A DNA stretch of 64,000 nt from Pseudanabaena sp. Salubria-1 (lineage in GTDB: Bacteria; Cyanobacteriota; Cyanobacteriia; Pseudanabaenales; Pseudanabaenaceae): positions 1-64,000 of the forward strand of contig JALQCR010000033.1 in assembly GCA_023336205.1 (NCBI GenBank), given 5' to 3'. The position numbers and the translations under genes are program-made. The notes beneath the pieces were generated by a model. That model ran no database searches. It worked only from the letters and a program-made list of their open reading frames with translations, and was not told the origin of the DNA. Below are positions 54,013-62,409 of the stretch, one piece after another. Each line of letters begins with the position of its first letter. The first letter of the stretch is position 1.

Positions 54013-54265
54013 ATCCTTCCACTACATTATTTACCTTCCTCTCAATTCGCTTAAACTGAGTAAAAGGAGTATGCCAAGAGAACCCATTAGGAAGCACAAA
54101 TCCAAAACCAACAAACGTAGGAACCACAAAAGGATAGTAAAAAGGCTCGTCATCCACCTCAGTACCACCAAACTGAATCACAAAATTACCACACCAAAAA
54201 TACAACCCAGTCATTTGAATATCTAGACTGTAAGTAAGCGATCGCAATTTGTCCGATATGTTCAT
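53990..54265 (-). CDS. Hypothetical protein (91 aa)
   Basis: Unrecognised soluble protein with several aromatic residues (YFWCGNFVIQFGG, FYYPFVVPTFVGFGF). Possibly the fifth gene of the cluster running left from 55837. The 46-bp gap upstream contains a HIP1 site. Confidence 0.5.
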   Translation of the reverse strand: MNISDKLRSLTYSLDIQMTGLYFWCGNFVIQFGGTEVDDEPFYYPFVVPTFVGFGFVLPNGFSWHTPFTQFKRIERKVNNVVEGFETRAAK

Positions 54266-54311
54266 AACAAATATCCTGAGCCAATTAACCTGATAATAAC
54301 ACTTTGATTTT

Positions 54312-54809
54312 CTATGCGATCGCCTTTATGCGGGTAAATGCAAAAAATAGCGATTTTAGACCGTAGATATTCGGTAATGGCACATGGTAAATAGGAGCCT
54401 CTGCATTGAAGATTTTGAAATTAGTTGCCCAAACATAACAACTATCACCGCAGAGCATAAACACTAAACCCATCATCGGGATGGTCAAAGCGATCGGCTC
54501 TCCGTCCTCAGTCAAATTTGTGAACGTAAATGTCCGTCTTGCAGGTGGTATAAACTGCACGAACCACTGTCCTTGTTTACAGATACCCAATCGCTGTACG
54601 CCACTGGGTATCCATCCTGAGTCAATTTGTTCATGTTGAAATGCAGCTCTGACAGTTTCGGGGGATAGAAATTTATAGGTTTCTTTTCCTGCGTCTCGAT
54701 ATTGAAAGCAGTAATGTCCGCCTTTCAGAAATAGCAGTTTTGCATCTGCTTCTATGAGTGGATATCCATCAGGATTGAGGACATCTTGCATCGGATCTAT
54801 GGTTAACAT
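54312..54809 (-). CDS. E2/PRTRC-B-like protein with altered C-terminus
   Basis: A 165-residue protein resembling the prokaryotic E2 family D / PRTRC system protein B. SPETVRAAFQHEQIDSGWIPSGVQRLG, FIPPARRTFTF and IPMMGLVFMLCGDSCYVWA are in family order and end at YHVPLPNIY. In such proteins, as in E2 enzymes, the catalytic cysteine follows shortly after the P-N-I segment. Here the last 16 residues (GLKSLFFAFTRIKAIA) are encoded by a HIP1-containing intergenic-type sequence and hold no cysteine. Probably a truncated, inactive E2-like protein. Neither an E1 nor a JAB gene is near. Confidence 0.6.
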   Translation of the reverse strand: MLTIDPMQDVLNPDGYPLIEADAKLLFLKGGHYCFQYRDAGKETYKFLSPETVRAAFQHEQIDSGWIPSGVQRLGICKQGQWFVQFIPPARRTFTFTNLTEDGEPIALTIPMMGLVFMLCGDSCYVWATNFKIFNAEAPIYHVPLPNIYGLKSLFFAFTRIKAIA

Positions 54810-54819
54810 TGGTTCCTCC

Positions 54820-55584
54820 TTATCCCGCTAATGCATTGATGGGGTGATGAAAATGTAATTGTGGAATGGGTTCTTTACACCTGTTCCACATCCGCACTAC
54901 TTTGACGCAGTTTTGGGAGTCCTTATCTAGCCATTCGATAAATCCTCTATATTCCTTCATGATTGTCTGAGCGTCTGTATATGCTTCTCTCAATATGTCA
55001 ATCACCTCTACCGTCCAATCAGCATCGGTGATTTCGCTTTCGTAGGTCATATCCAGCCAGATATTATCCGTTGACTGGGTTAGCATCTCCATCGCCAATG
55101 GCAATCGAGAGATCATTCCTCTCGCCTTTTTTGCCTCTTGCCGCAAAAGCGCATCGGATATGTAATCTACGACTGGGGGCAATTCTTTGCCCAGTTCGCT
55201 TTCTACGTCATCCCATACTTCACTACTGACATCATGAATCAGACACAACAGAAATTTCTCGGTTGCACCTAATCCTTCAAATTCGTCGTAGTACCATGAA
55301 GTACCAATCGGGTCTATTGGTATATGGGCTGTACGTTCCAAATCTGTCATTACTAGTGGTAAAGGAAAGAACTGCTCGTCCACTAAAGTCAGAAATTCGA
55401 TTTCTTTCTCGCTATAGTCTTCGGGTTTTACAAAGGCTAGGCTGGCTGTGGTTTGCTGATATTTCTCTGGATAGTAATGCTGATATAGTCGCAACATATT
55501 TGCACGTTGCTGCATGGATTCAAGGTAATCGGCGGCTCTTTCAGATGTATGGGAACACATCCATTGGAATTTAGCTTTGTCCAT
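54820..55584 (-). CDS. Hypothetical protein (254 aa)
   Basis: Unrecognised, soluble, acidic and largely helical. The N-terminal segment (SERAADYLESMQQRANMLRLYQHYYPEKY) is a likely coiled coil, and there is a His cluster near the end (LHFHHPI). It lies 10 bp upstream of the E2-like gene and one base after the 83-residue gene, so these three are one operon. Confidence 0.6.
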   Translation of the reverse strand: MDKAKFQWMCSHTSERAADYLESMQQRANMLRLYQHYYPEKYQQTTASLAFVKPEDYSEKEIEFLTLVDEQFFPLPLVMTDLERTAHIPIDPIGTSWYYDEFEGLGATEKFLLCLIHDVSSEVWDDVESELGKELPPVVDYISDALLRQEAKKARGMISRLPLAMEMLTQSTDNIWLDMTYESEITDADWTVEVIDILREAYTDAQTIMKEYRGFIEWLDKDSQNCVKVVRMWNRCKEPIPQLHFHHPINALAG

Positions 55585-55585
55585 C

Positions 55586-55837
55586 CTAGAATCCTCTGAT
55601 TACCGCAGGGGCGGCGATCGGGTGCGCCTTTTTTAAGTTGTCTAGCGATCGCTGCAATAAACAACTATTTTGCCTAGATAAAATTGTTGCTTCAGTAAAG
55701 TTTTCTAGCTCAATTTCACCGATTTCGATTAGTTGCTGTCCTTGCTCTTCGTACTGCTCGATTTCCCATAGTATTTCTAGCAAGGGATTGATAAATTCAT
55801 TGGCTGTAATCAAACTGGTCAGGACTAGCTCGGACAT
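55586..55837 (-). CDS. Small acidic helical protein (83 aa)
   Basis: First gene of the leftward operon with 54820 and the E2-like gene. Very acidic in the middle (EIEQYEEQGQQLIEIGEIELENF). Function unknown. Confidence 0.5.
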   Translation of the reverse strand: MSELVLTSLITANEFINPLLEILWEIEQYEEQGQQLIEIGEIELENFTEATILSRQNSCLLQRSLDNLKKAHPIAAPAVIRGF

Positions 55838-55895
55838 GCTTAGCCCTTTGGTCCTGCTTGTTTACAGATATCCACGAAGACAGAAACTAAGGGCT

Positions 55896-56225
55896 TTAAG
55901 CAACGCCGTAGTTGGTGTAGGGGCGCTTGTATGGGGGATGCAAGCCTAAAACAATATCTGAGGCTGGTACGCCTTTTTCGACTAGCTCTTGACCAAGATC
56001 GGCTTCGGTCATGTTGTGCTGAATCCAGATTTTGCCATCCTTAATGTCTAAATGGATGTAACAGGCATAAATACGGGTTAGCCCTTGCCAGCCAATATCC
56101 AGAATTTGATAGTGATCGTGTTCTGTGTCAAAGATGAGTTGACATTCGATGTTCGGCTCGTTTGTAGTGGAATGAGCAATTAGTAATTCGCGGACAATTT
56201 GGCGATACTTGGCTAGTTTTTCCAT
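55896..56225 (-). CDS. xisI: XisI family protein
   Basis: A 109-residue protein with the XisI pattern (YRQIVRELL, DTEHDHYQILDIGWQG, RIYACYIHLDIKDGKIWIQHN, LGLHPPYKRPYT). XisI and XisH assist XisF-driven excision of the fdxN element in Anabaena, but the pair is common without any element. Its start overlaps the end of xisH by 13 bases. Confidence 0.92.
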   Translation of the reverse strand: MEKLAKYRQIVRELLIAHSTTNEPNIECQLIFDTEHDHYQILDIGWQGLTRIYACYIHLDIKDGKIWIQHNMTEADLGQELVEKGVPASDIVLGLHPPYKRPYTNYGVA

Positions 56226-56629
56226 TGAATTATCTCCTCTGTAGTGGGTTCGTAGGCTAAGATTTTTAGGTCATACTGAACAATTGCGGCTTGGGTAAAG
56301 CGTTCTTGAAAGAAAGTGTTGAAGATATCGATAGGCACGGCTAAGTAAAGAATTCGATTAGATTCTGTCATTTGCAGGGCAAGGCGATAACTGAGAAATT
56401 GCCCTAATGCATTATGAAAGTCACTGATATTGGAGGGATTGACAAAGCTTTTAACTTCTACTGCAATTTTCTGTCCATCTTTTTCCGCAGCAAATACTTT
56501 TTCAGCCGCTAGATCTATTTCTAGTTTAACGCGATCTATCCGAATAGTTAACGGATCGCTGGTAATTGTCCACCCGTCTTTGATTAGGGCTTGTTTGACG
56601 GCTTCATGGAATAGATCTTTTGCAGACAT
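56213..56629 (-). CDS. xisH: XisH family endonuclease-like protein
   Basis: A 138-residue protein typical of XisH (MSAKDLFHEAVKQALIKDGW, then IAVEVKSFVNPSNISDFHNALGQFLSYR). The E-V-K motif is of the PD-(D/E)XK type. No recombinase gene is close, so it is an orphan pair. The 213 bp upstream hold nothing visible. Confidence 0.92.
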   Translation of the reverse strand: MSAKDLFHEAVKQALIKDGWTITSDPLTIRIDRVKLEIDLAAEKVFAAEKDGQKIAVEVKSFVNPSNISDFHNALGQFLSYRLALQMTESNRILYLAVPIDIFNTFFQERFTQAAIVQYDLKILAYEPTTEEIIQWKN

Positions 56630-56843
56630 ATTTATAACTACAAATTGTGATGTATTTTGGGAGTTTAAATCGCTTGTAATTTGGGTGCTTAATTTCGGCG
56701 AGAAATAGATAACTTTAATGGGCGTGTCAGTTCGTTATAACGTTCCCAATCACCCCGCCACAGATAACCTCTAACGCACAAAAACTAAACTCTCGGCGTT
56801 CGGTGTGCATTGGGGTTGTTATGCATTTTTTTAGGATGCACTT

Positions 56844-57218
56844 CTAAGGTTTTTCCTGATAAGAAGTTATGTGATCTAAATCAGCTTTTGCATCAAAGTA
56901 GCTCCAAAGAATTTGATTCACTAGGTTGGTCTTAGTTTGCTTAGAGCCAGCTTTTATCTTGACTTTTTTACAAAGCTCCAACAGTTTCTTACTAGTTAAT
57001 TTACTTAATTTAAATTCGGCTTCGGCTCTGCTGAGACTGGAAATCTCATGCATTAATTCATCCAAACTTTCGCTTCCCACTATTTTCTCAGTATGCTTAA
57101 CCTCACTTTTACACAAGTCCTTAAGCTCGTCTAATGAAATCTCTGGAAGATCTCGGAGACAAGAAGCAACTTCCTCCAGTAATTTTGCTAACTCATAAGT
57201 AGTTTTTTTTGAAACCAT
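56844..57218 (-). CDS. ParA-operon partner, SAP-like C-terminus (124 aa)
   Basis: A helical protein 19 bp downstream of parA. Its C-terminal half (LTSKKLLELCKKVKIKAGSKQTKTNLVNQIL) resembles a SAP-type DNA-binding helix pair. By position it should be the partition adaptor (ParB-like role), but sequence similarity to ParB is absent. Confidence 0.6.
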   Translation of the reverse strand: MVSKKTTYELAKLLEEVASCLRDLPEISLDELKDLCKSEVKHTEKIVGSESLDELMHEISSLSRAEAEFKLSKLTSKKLLELCKKVKIKAGSKQTKTNLVNQILWSYFDAKADLDHITSYQEKP

Positions 57219-57237
57219 AATTTAGTATCACCAATAC

Positions 57238-58122
57238 TTAATTTCGTTCACTGAATCTGGATGCACACTTTTTTAGCTGTTCTTCATATACACTGTCGGC
57301 AGCATAACCAGAAATAGCTATAGGTGATTTTGAAGGCTCTGCGCTTTCAGCTAATTTTACGCTATGAGAAACAAATTCTTTGAATACAATATCTCCCCAT
57401 GTTTCTCGAACTCTTTCCATGATTCCCTGTTCGGTTACTGTTCCCCCATATTTTGTGCTTACTCTATTAAATATAATTCCTTTAATCGTAGGCTCTTCAA
57501 CTTTTCCAAATCCTTCGATGCTACGATTTACTTCGCCGACCAGTTTTTTAACTGCTTTTTCGATCTCACTAATACCTAATGTTGACAAATACTCTGGCAT
57601 TGCAACTACCGTGATGCCATTACTTGCAAGTATGGCATTTTGAGTAATTAGATTTAAATTTGGTGGGCAATCACAAATAATATAATCATAGTCGTCTTTG
57701 ATTTTTTCAAAGACTGTCCTCAAAATTCTTCGTGCTTCAAACCCTCTGGCTCCAAATTTCATAGCCAAATCCATATCAGTACTCATAAGTTCTATATGTG
57801 ACGGAAGGAGATGTAATGAAACAATCTCATGAGTCCTTGGATGACGTAGAAAGTCTTTATGAATTACGTTATGAACATCAATTTCTTGGGGCGGCTCATC
57901 CATTGCTGCCGTAAAAATACTCTTCAACGTTTTATCCTCGTTAGCCCAATCTTTCCATTTTGCGACAGTTACGAGGTAAAACGTTGCATTTGTCTGTGGG
58001 TCTAGGTCTACGAGCAGAACTCTTTTTTTCTGATGATAAGCAAGACTTGCGGAAATTTCCACCGCTAAAGTGGTTTTCCCCACACCACCTTTGTAATTAA
58101 TAAAACTGACGACAGTTGCCAT
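57238..58122 (-). CDS. parA: ParA-family partition ATPase
   Basis: A 294-residue ATPase with the deviant Walker A KGGVGKTT (K11, K16), DLDPQTNATFYL and CDCPPNLNLITQNA. Residues around FSERN end the protein. It lacks a DNA-binding N-terminal extension, so it is of the small (type Ib) kind. Inverted repeats upstream (58204-58277) may be its operator or centromere. Confidence 0.9.
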   Translation of the reverse strand: MATVVSFINYKGGVGKTTLAVEISASLAYHQKKRVLLVDLDPQTNATFYLVTVAKWKDWANEDKTLKSIFTAAMDEPPQEIDVHNVIHKDFLRHPRTHEIVSLHLLPSHIELMSTDMDLAMKFGARGFEARRILRTVFEKIKDDYDYIICDCPPNLNLITQNAILASNGITVVAMPEYLSTLGISEIEKAVKKLVGEVNRSIEGFGKVEEPTIKGIIFNRVSTKYGGTVTEQGIMERVRETWGDIVFKEFVSHSVKLAESAEPSKSPIAISGYAADSVYEEQLKKCASRFSERN

Positions 58123-58203
58123 TGAGGTTCACCAGATAAATTTTACTCGAAAGAATAAATTGACAACTTTTAATCCTAAATAGCTTTCATGAAATGCATA
58201 ACC

Positions 58204-58277
58204 ATGTATTATCTTGCATATTGCAGGATAATACATAGTTGTACAAGATCAATATCACACAACTTGTGATATTGATC
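58204..58277. repeat. Two inverted repeats upstream of parA
   Basis: First: 10-base arms ATGTATTATC (58204-58213) and GATAATACAT (58227-58236). Second: 13-base arms GATCAATATCACA (58247-58259) and TGTGATATTGATC (58265-58277), 5-base loop. They lie 80-155 bp before the parA start, in the AT-rich divergent region, and fit an operator/centromere site. The second could also end transcripts. Confidence 0.7.
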
Positions 58278-58418
58278 AACCAAATAAGTGTAATAACAAG
58301 ATTTTTGCAGCATAATGTAAAAGAAAGAGGTTCGCTACATTTCATTAACGCACCCTCCAAGATTGGCGATCGCACTGAAGTACCTGATATATAATGGTTT
58401 CAGTATAGAATATACGCA

Positions 58419-58925
58419 ATGCTTAACCTAAAAGCTTTGAGCAGTTTATCATCACTCGAAGCGCCTATTAAATCTATCTATATGTCACAGCCACTTATTA
58501 CATTTATCTCACCCGTTATAACAGGGGTTATCATTTTCGTCTTTGGGCAAATCATTATGAAATGCCTAATTGAGCCTATATATGCCCAAGCGAACGTTAT
58601 AGGTGAAATTGCTTATTCACTGACCATGTACTCAAATATTTATGGAAACGCTGGAGTTGTAAAACAAGAGAAAATGTACGAAGCTTCAGAATCTTTAAGA
58701 AAATGTGCTAGTCAATTATTGGCTAAAACATATTCTTTAAAGCTTTACTGGTTATGGGAGAATTTTCGTATTGTGCCAAAATTCTCTTCTATTGACTTGG
58801 CAGCACAAAGATTAATTGCCTTGTCAAATTATCTTTTCAATCCAGAGGCAGACATTATTAAAATGTGCGAATGGGAAAGAGAGATTAAACATTTACTTAG
58901 AATATATAAGAAAGAAAATGAATAA
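58419..58925 (+). CDS. Single-span membrane protein (168 aa)
   Basis: Unrecognised. One hydrophobic segment at about residues 27-50 (LITFISPVITGVIIFVFGQIIM), then a soluble helical domain with ASESLRKCASQLLAKTYSL. It overlaps the next gene's start by 8 bases, so the pair is coupled. Low GC and no HIP1 site suggest recent acquisition. Confidence 0.6.
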   Translation: MLNLKALSSLSSLEAPIKSIYMSQPLITFISPVITGVIIFVFGQIIMKCLIEPIYAQANVIGEIAYSLTMYSNIYGNAGVVKQEKMYEASESLRKCASQLLAKTYSLKLYWLWENFRIVPKFSSIDLAAQRLIALSNYLFNPEADIIKMCEWEREIKHLLRIYKKENE

Positions 58926-59286
58926 AAAGCTGGAAAGGAAAGTAGGAAGAATTGTAATCGCTATCTTCTGGAATGTAATTAATATATACCTGACTATGAT
59001 CGCAATTATCGTTGTGGTATTGACAATAGTACTTCTTCCAACTCTTGCCATAGCAATTATAAGCATTACATTAGGGAAAATTTTAGGAATAGATACCAGT
59101 CAGTTTATAGCCAGCCTATCCATTCCATTTAAAGGTACGCTCTGGGGGTTAGAGAAAATTAGTAATCTTTTGTTTTATTGGGCTCCAGAAGGTTATCGTT
59201 TTACTAGTACTGGTCTTTATGTGTTTTTTGCAATCATTTTAGTGATAATTTATATTGAATACAACAAGAAAATAGAAGACGAGTAG
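58918..59286 (+). CDS. Three-span membrane protein (122 aa)
   Basis: From the ATG at 58918 (MNKKLERK), chosen because it overlaps the previous stop. About three hydrophobic spans, the first being INIYLTMIAIIVVVLTIVLL. Family unknown. Partner of 58419-58925 in a two-gene membrane operon. Confidence 0.6.
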   Translation: MNKKLERKVGRIVIAIFWNVINIYLTMIAIIVVVLTIVLLPTLAIAIISITLGKILGIDTSQFIASLSIPFKGTLWGLEKISNLLFYWAPEGYRFTSTGLYVFFAIILVIIYIEYNKKIEDE

Positions 59287-59487
59287 TGATTCTACTATGA
59301 TAGAAACATAATTATAATGTTTACATCCATGAAACACCTGCCTATTGAGCCATTCAATTAATCCTAAGTTTATCTTTTTACCGTAATATTGCGCTCTGCT
59401 AATCCCAATCACTTAATAATGAGGTTATTTGTGTCGTTTAAATCTGTCTCATCCCGCCGCAAGTTTTTGTTAATGTCCGCATGACCC

Positions 59488-60114
59488 TTAGCGATCGCCG
59501 CCACCACCAAGAGCAGCTAGGCTTTCTTCCATAATTTCTAGGTCAGCTTCGGCTCTCGCGATGCCAATGATTAAGGCGGCTCCTATTTTTGTCTCGGTAA
59601 TTGAGTCAGCATAGTCTTCACAGGCTTTTCGGGTGGCGATACCTTTTTGCTTCAACCCTTGCACCATTTGCATGAGTTCAGAGGTGGGCGGTTGCCCTGC
59701 GAGCATTTCAAAGATGCCCCGAATCTGTTTTCTGATTAGCTCAGGGTCTTCTAATCGTCGATCTGGCTCTGGTAACATCTCAGCGATCGCTTTGCAGATT
59801 GAGGTTGTACCGATTCCTGCGAGAAATTCATCGCCATTTAGTCGGTTGCTAAATTGCTGAAAAGATTCTAGCTCGGTCATTTGTTGGTGAATGGCAATCC
59901 AGATTTTGTTTTCTGGCTTGATGTCATTGTCTGCAAGTCGATTGGGCTGGCGATCGTACAGGCGGTGATAAGTTTCATCGGTGAATGCGTCGAAGTTATA
60001 GATTTTTGTCTTGCCTTCGATGATTACTTCACATAGTCGCTCTGAGCCTTCTTTGAAATCTCGCGCACAAAGCTCTGTCCATTTCGGGACTACATATACT
60101 AATGGATTTTGCAT
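59488..60114 (-). CDS. Hypothetical protein (208 aa)
   Basis: Unrecognised and soluble. It ends in a helical domain (ITETKIGAALIIGIARAEADLEIMEES) and a Gly-rich tail. It lies about 70 bp after the RavA-like remnant on the same strand, with a hairpin between. The 200 bp on its other side (59287-59487) hold nothing visible. Confidence 0.5.
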   Translation of the reverse strand: MQNPLVYVVPKWTELCARDFKEGSERLCEVIIEGKTKIYNFDAFTDETYHRLYDRQPNRLADNDIKPENKIWIAIHQQMTELESFQQFSNRLNGDEFLAGIGTTSICKAIAEMLPEPDRRLEDPELIRKQIRGIFEMLAGQPPTSELMQMVQGLKQKGIATRKACEDYADSITETKIGAALIIGIARAEADLEIMEESLAALGGGGDR

Positions 60115-60144
60115 ATTTTAGTTCTGATTATTGAATTGGGTTTT

Positions 60145-60170
60145 AAAGGAAGCGTGAATTACGCTCCCTT
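60145..60170 (-). terminator. Hairpin between the RavA-like remnant and the next gene
   Basis: On the minus strand, AAGGGAGCGT pairs with ACGCTTCCTT (one G-T pair) around a 5-base loop, followed by TTAAAA. Probably a weak terminator. Confidence 0.4.
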
Positions 60171-60181
60171 TGCGGTTGTCT

Positions 60182-60847
60182 CTATGCTCCGTACAAAATC
60201 TCGCTGACTTTGGCTAGCAATGGCTTTTTCTTCGATTCGATTTCAAGCACGATTTGTTGGGCTTTCTTGGCTTTGTGTGGATACTGAGCAATCATGCCTT
60301 GTAAGCGATCTGTCATATGTCGCAGGTCGGACAAGACACTTGTGCCTTGAGTTGCCCAGCTATGTTGATCTTCATGTGTGCCGAAGGTTGGACAGGTTCC
60401 TAGTTGGGCGATAGATTCAGTAATCGCTATCAAGGTTTCCTGTGCTTGCATGTTTAGGGGATTTCCAACCTTGGCGACGATTTTGGCGATCGCAGTCTTT
60501 TCTCTAGGATGATTCCAGATGACGTGGTTGAGAATCTCAAATGAGTCTTCGCTTACTTCTGTTTCTCCTTGTAAGAAGGCGTAAGCTCTCAAAATCATCA
60601 CCATCTGCACATATTTTCTGGTGCTAGCCACAAAGTTTTCTTTCTTGAATTCCCGTTGCAATTCGACTAGAGAATCGACTACTTGACTGGTGAATGGCAG
60701 TTTCTGCACTTGCGTCTGCATCTGCTCTAGTTCCGCTAAGCTCAGTACGGTTGTGACTTTTGGGGCGATCGCGTTGCCTGTCTTGCGTAATAGCAATGTT
60801 CTCAGGTCTTCATCGCCTAAGTAATCAACCATGTACCGCAAACTCAC
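60182..60847 (-). pseudogene. C-terminal remnant of a RavA/MoxR-type AAA ATPase
   Basis: The 221 residues resemble the part of RavA-like ATPases after the nucleotide-binding core: SLRYMVDYLGDEDLRTLLLR, SLAELEQMQTQVQKLPFTSQVV, and the lid ASTRKYVQMVMILRAYAFLQG. No P-loop is present. The frame opens only nine codons before the GTG at 60847 (KFVSLRYMVDYL still reads on), then meets a stop where the direct repeat starts. So the ATPase half was lost, probably when the neighbouring Rpn unit entered. Confidence 0.65.
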
Positions 60848-60867
60848 AAACTTTCCCTGACCTAAAT

Positions 60868-60901
60868 CTCACCGCAAAGCAAATTTTTCAAGCTGGCGTA
60901 G
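60868..60901. repeat. Left direct repeat of the Rpn unit
   Basis: About 34 bases (CTCACCG, then CAAATTTTTCAAGCTGGCG and TA) recur at 61995-62028 with two or three mismatches, in direct orientation, on either side of the Rpn gene; looser similarity extends on both sides. Confidence 0.8.
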
Positions 60902-60919
60902 TTTAATTAATGATGTATT

Positions 60920-61939
60920 ATGACACTAGGCGCTCCTAATAATATCATGTTTTATTCTCGTCTTAGCGGCGATCGCTATATCAACCCACTCACAGACTTT
61001 GGCTTCAAGCGATTATTTGGAACCGAGCCGAACAAAAACCTGTTGATTGATTTTCTCAACGTAATATTACCAAGCCAACATCGAGTCAAAGATCTCACCT
61101 ATCGCAGCACCGAAAACCTTGGCAATACTCCGCTTGATCGCAAAGCAGTCTTCGATCTTTACTGTCAAAGCGAAAAAGGCGAGAAGTTTATTGTCGAAAT
61201 GCAGAAAGCCAAACATAATTACTTCAAAGACCGCAGCATTTACTACGCATCCTTTCCCATTCAAGACCAAGCACCAAAAGGAGATTGGAACTACAAACTT
61301 GCCCCAGTTTATACGATTGGGATTTTAGACTTTGTTTTTGATGAAGATAAAAATGATGACGCTTTCCTGCATATTGTTGAACTAAAAGATCAAGATTGCA
61401 AAGTTTTCTATGAGAAGTTGAAATTTATTTATCTGGAATTACCAAAATTCAAAAAAACAATCGATCAACTAAACAACCATTTTGACAAGTGGTTATTTTT
61501 ACTAAAACATCTACCTGAACTAGAAGAGCCACCTTTACCGTTGCAGGAAAATGTATTTATGCAACTGTTTGAAGTTGCTCGGATTACGAACTTTTCTCCA
61601 GCAGAAAGGGAAGCCTATGAAAATAGCTTAAAGTACTATCGAGACATGAATGGTGTCATTGAAACAGCACGAGAAGAGGGTATTCAAGAAGGTAAGGCTC
61701 AAGGTATTCAAGAAGGTAAGGCTCAAGGTATTCAAGAAGGTAAGGTTCAAGGTCTGCAAGAGGGAAAAAGCTCGCTTTTGCTAAAACTGCTTTCTCGCAA
61801 ATTAGGAACCATACCCGATGAAATTAAAGTTCTGTTGCGTAAGTTAGCGCCAGAACTATTAGATGTATTGAGTGAAGCTTTGTTTGATTTAGAAAGTTTG
61901 GAAGATTTACACGATTGGCTCAAAAATATTAATGACTAG
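60920..61939 (+). CDS. Rpn-family PD-(D/E)XK nuclease/transposase-like protein
   Basis: A 339-residue member of the Rpn/PDDEXK_2 family. It starts with NPLTDFGFKRLFGTEPNK, followed by the nuclease residues D in AVFDLYCQ and E-x-Q in FIVEMQK. After the nuclease domain there are four repeats of the type EGIQEGKAQ (about residues 253-286), encoded by near-identical 24-bp units at 61676-61760, and a DUF4351-like C-terminus. Family members nick DNA and promote recombination. The upstream ATG at 60920 is used; 60947 (MFYSRL) is possible. Confidence 0.9.
   Translation: MTLGAPNNIMFYSRLSGDRYINPLTDFGFKRLFGTEPNKNLLIDFLNVILPSQHRVKDLTYRSTENLGNTPLDRKAVFDLYCQSEKGEKFIVEMQKAKHNYFKDRSIYYASFPIQDQAPKGDWNYKLAPVYTIGILDFVFDEDKNDDAFLHIVELKDQDCKVFYEKLKFIYLELPKFKKTIDQLNNHFDKWLFLLKHLPELEEPPLPLQENVFMQLFEVARITNFSPAEREAYENSLKYYRDMNGVIETAREEGIQEGKAQGIQEGKAQGIQEGKVQGLQEGKSSLLLKLLSRKLGTIPDEIKVLLRKLAPELLDVLSEALFDLESLEDLHDWLKNIND
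61676..61760 (+). repeat. 24-bp tandem repeats inside the Rpn gene
   Basis: Units of GGTATTCAAGAAGGTAAGGC plus TCAA occur in tandem, encoding EGIQEGKAQ-type peptides; the last copy has diverged. Length change here would alter the protein by multiples of eight residues. Confidence 0.85.
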
Positions 61940-61994
61940 CAATAGGTGTGGTGGTAGCGATCGCCTAATTTCTCAAACCTTTCCAGAACTAACT

Positions 61995-62028
61995 CTCACC
62001 GTAAATCAAATTTTTCAAGCTGGCGTAA
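61995..62028. repeat. Right direct repeat of the Rpn unit
   Basis: Second copy of the sequence at 60868-60901, in the same orientation. Confidence 0.8.
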
Positions 62029-62109
62029 CTTGATTATTGACATACGGCTAATTGACGTATAGGATTAATGTAGATAAATTTATCCGCGTAGTCTTTGGGA
62101 GGTAGTGAT

Positions 62110-62409
62110 ATGACAAATGCAAATCCTGTTCAAAATCATGCCAAAACAATGGCAAGGCTAGAAGCTCGGATCAGCCCTGAAATTAAAGTTCTATGGCAAA
62201 AAGCTGCGGAGCTAGAAGGGCGATCGCTTACTGATTTTGTGATTGCGGCTGTTCAAGTTGCCGCCGATGCGGTTATCGCTAAACACCAAATTCTTAAACT
62301 CGATCTTGAGGACAGTCAAGCTTTTGTTGATATTTTACTAAATCCACCTGCACCTAATAACGCACTCAAGTCGGCGGCTCTGAGACATGAGCAAATCATG
62401 AGGGATTGA
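62110..62409 (+). CDS. TacA/DUF1778-type antitoxin
   Basis: A 99-residue ribbon-helix-helix antitoxin from the ATG at 62110, behind a strong GGGAGG site. RLEARISPEIKVLWQKAAELEGRSLTDFVIAAV is the DUF1778 pattern. It neutralises the GNAT toxin encoded next, and its stop overlaps the toxin start (TGATG). Confidence 0.92.
   Translation: MTNANPVQNHAKTMARLEARISPEIKVLWQKAAELEGRSLTDFVIAAVQVAADAVIAKHQILKLDLEDSQAFVDILLNPPAPNNALKSAALRHEQIMRD

Noticed and set aside
53700..54362. Shared TGCGGGTAAA-A-type segments at 53727 and 54330 as a repeat element
   Set aside because: Similarity is short and broken by several differences; not enough to define an element.
55896..56629. XisH/XisI as proof of an fdxN-type excision element here
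   Set aside because: No XisF-type recombinase or matching direct repeats are seen; the pair commonly occurs alone.
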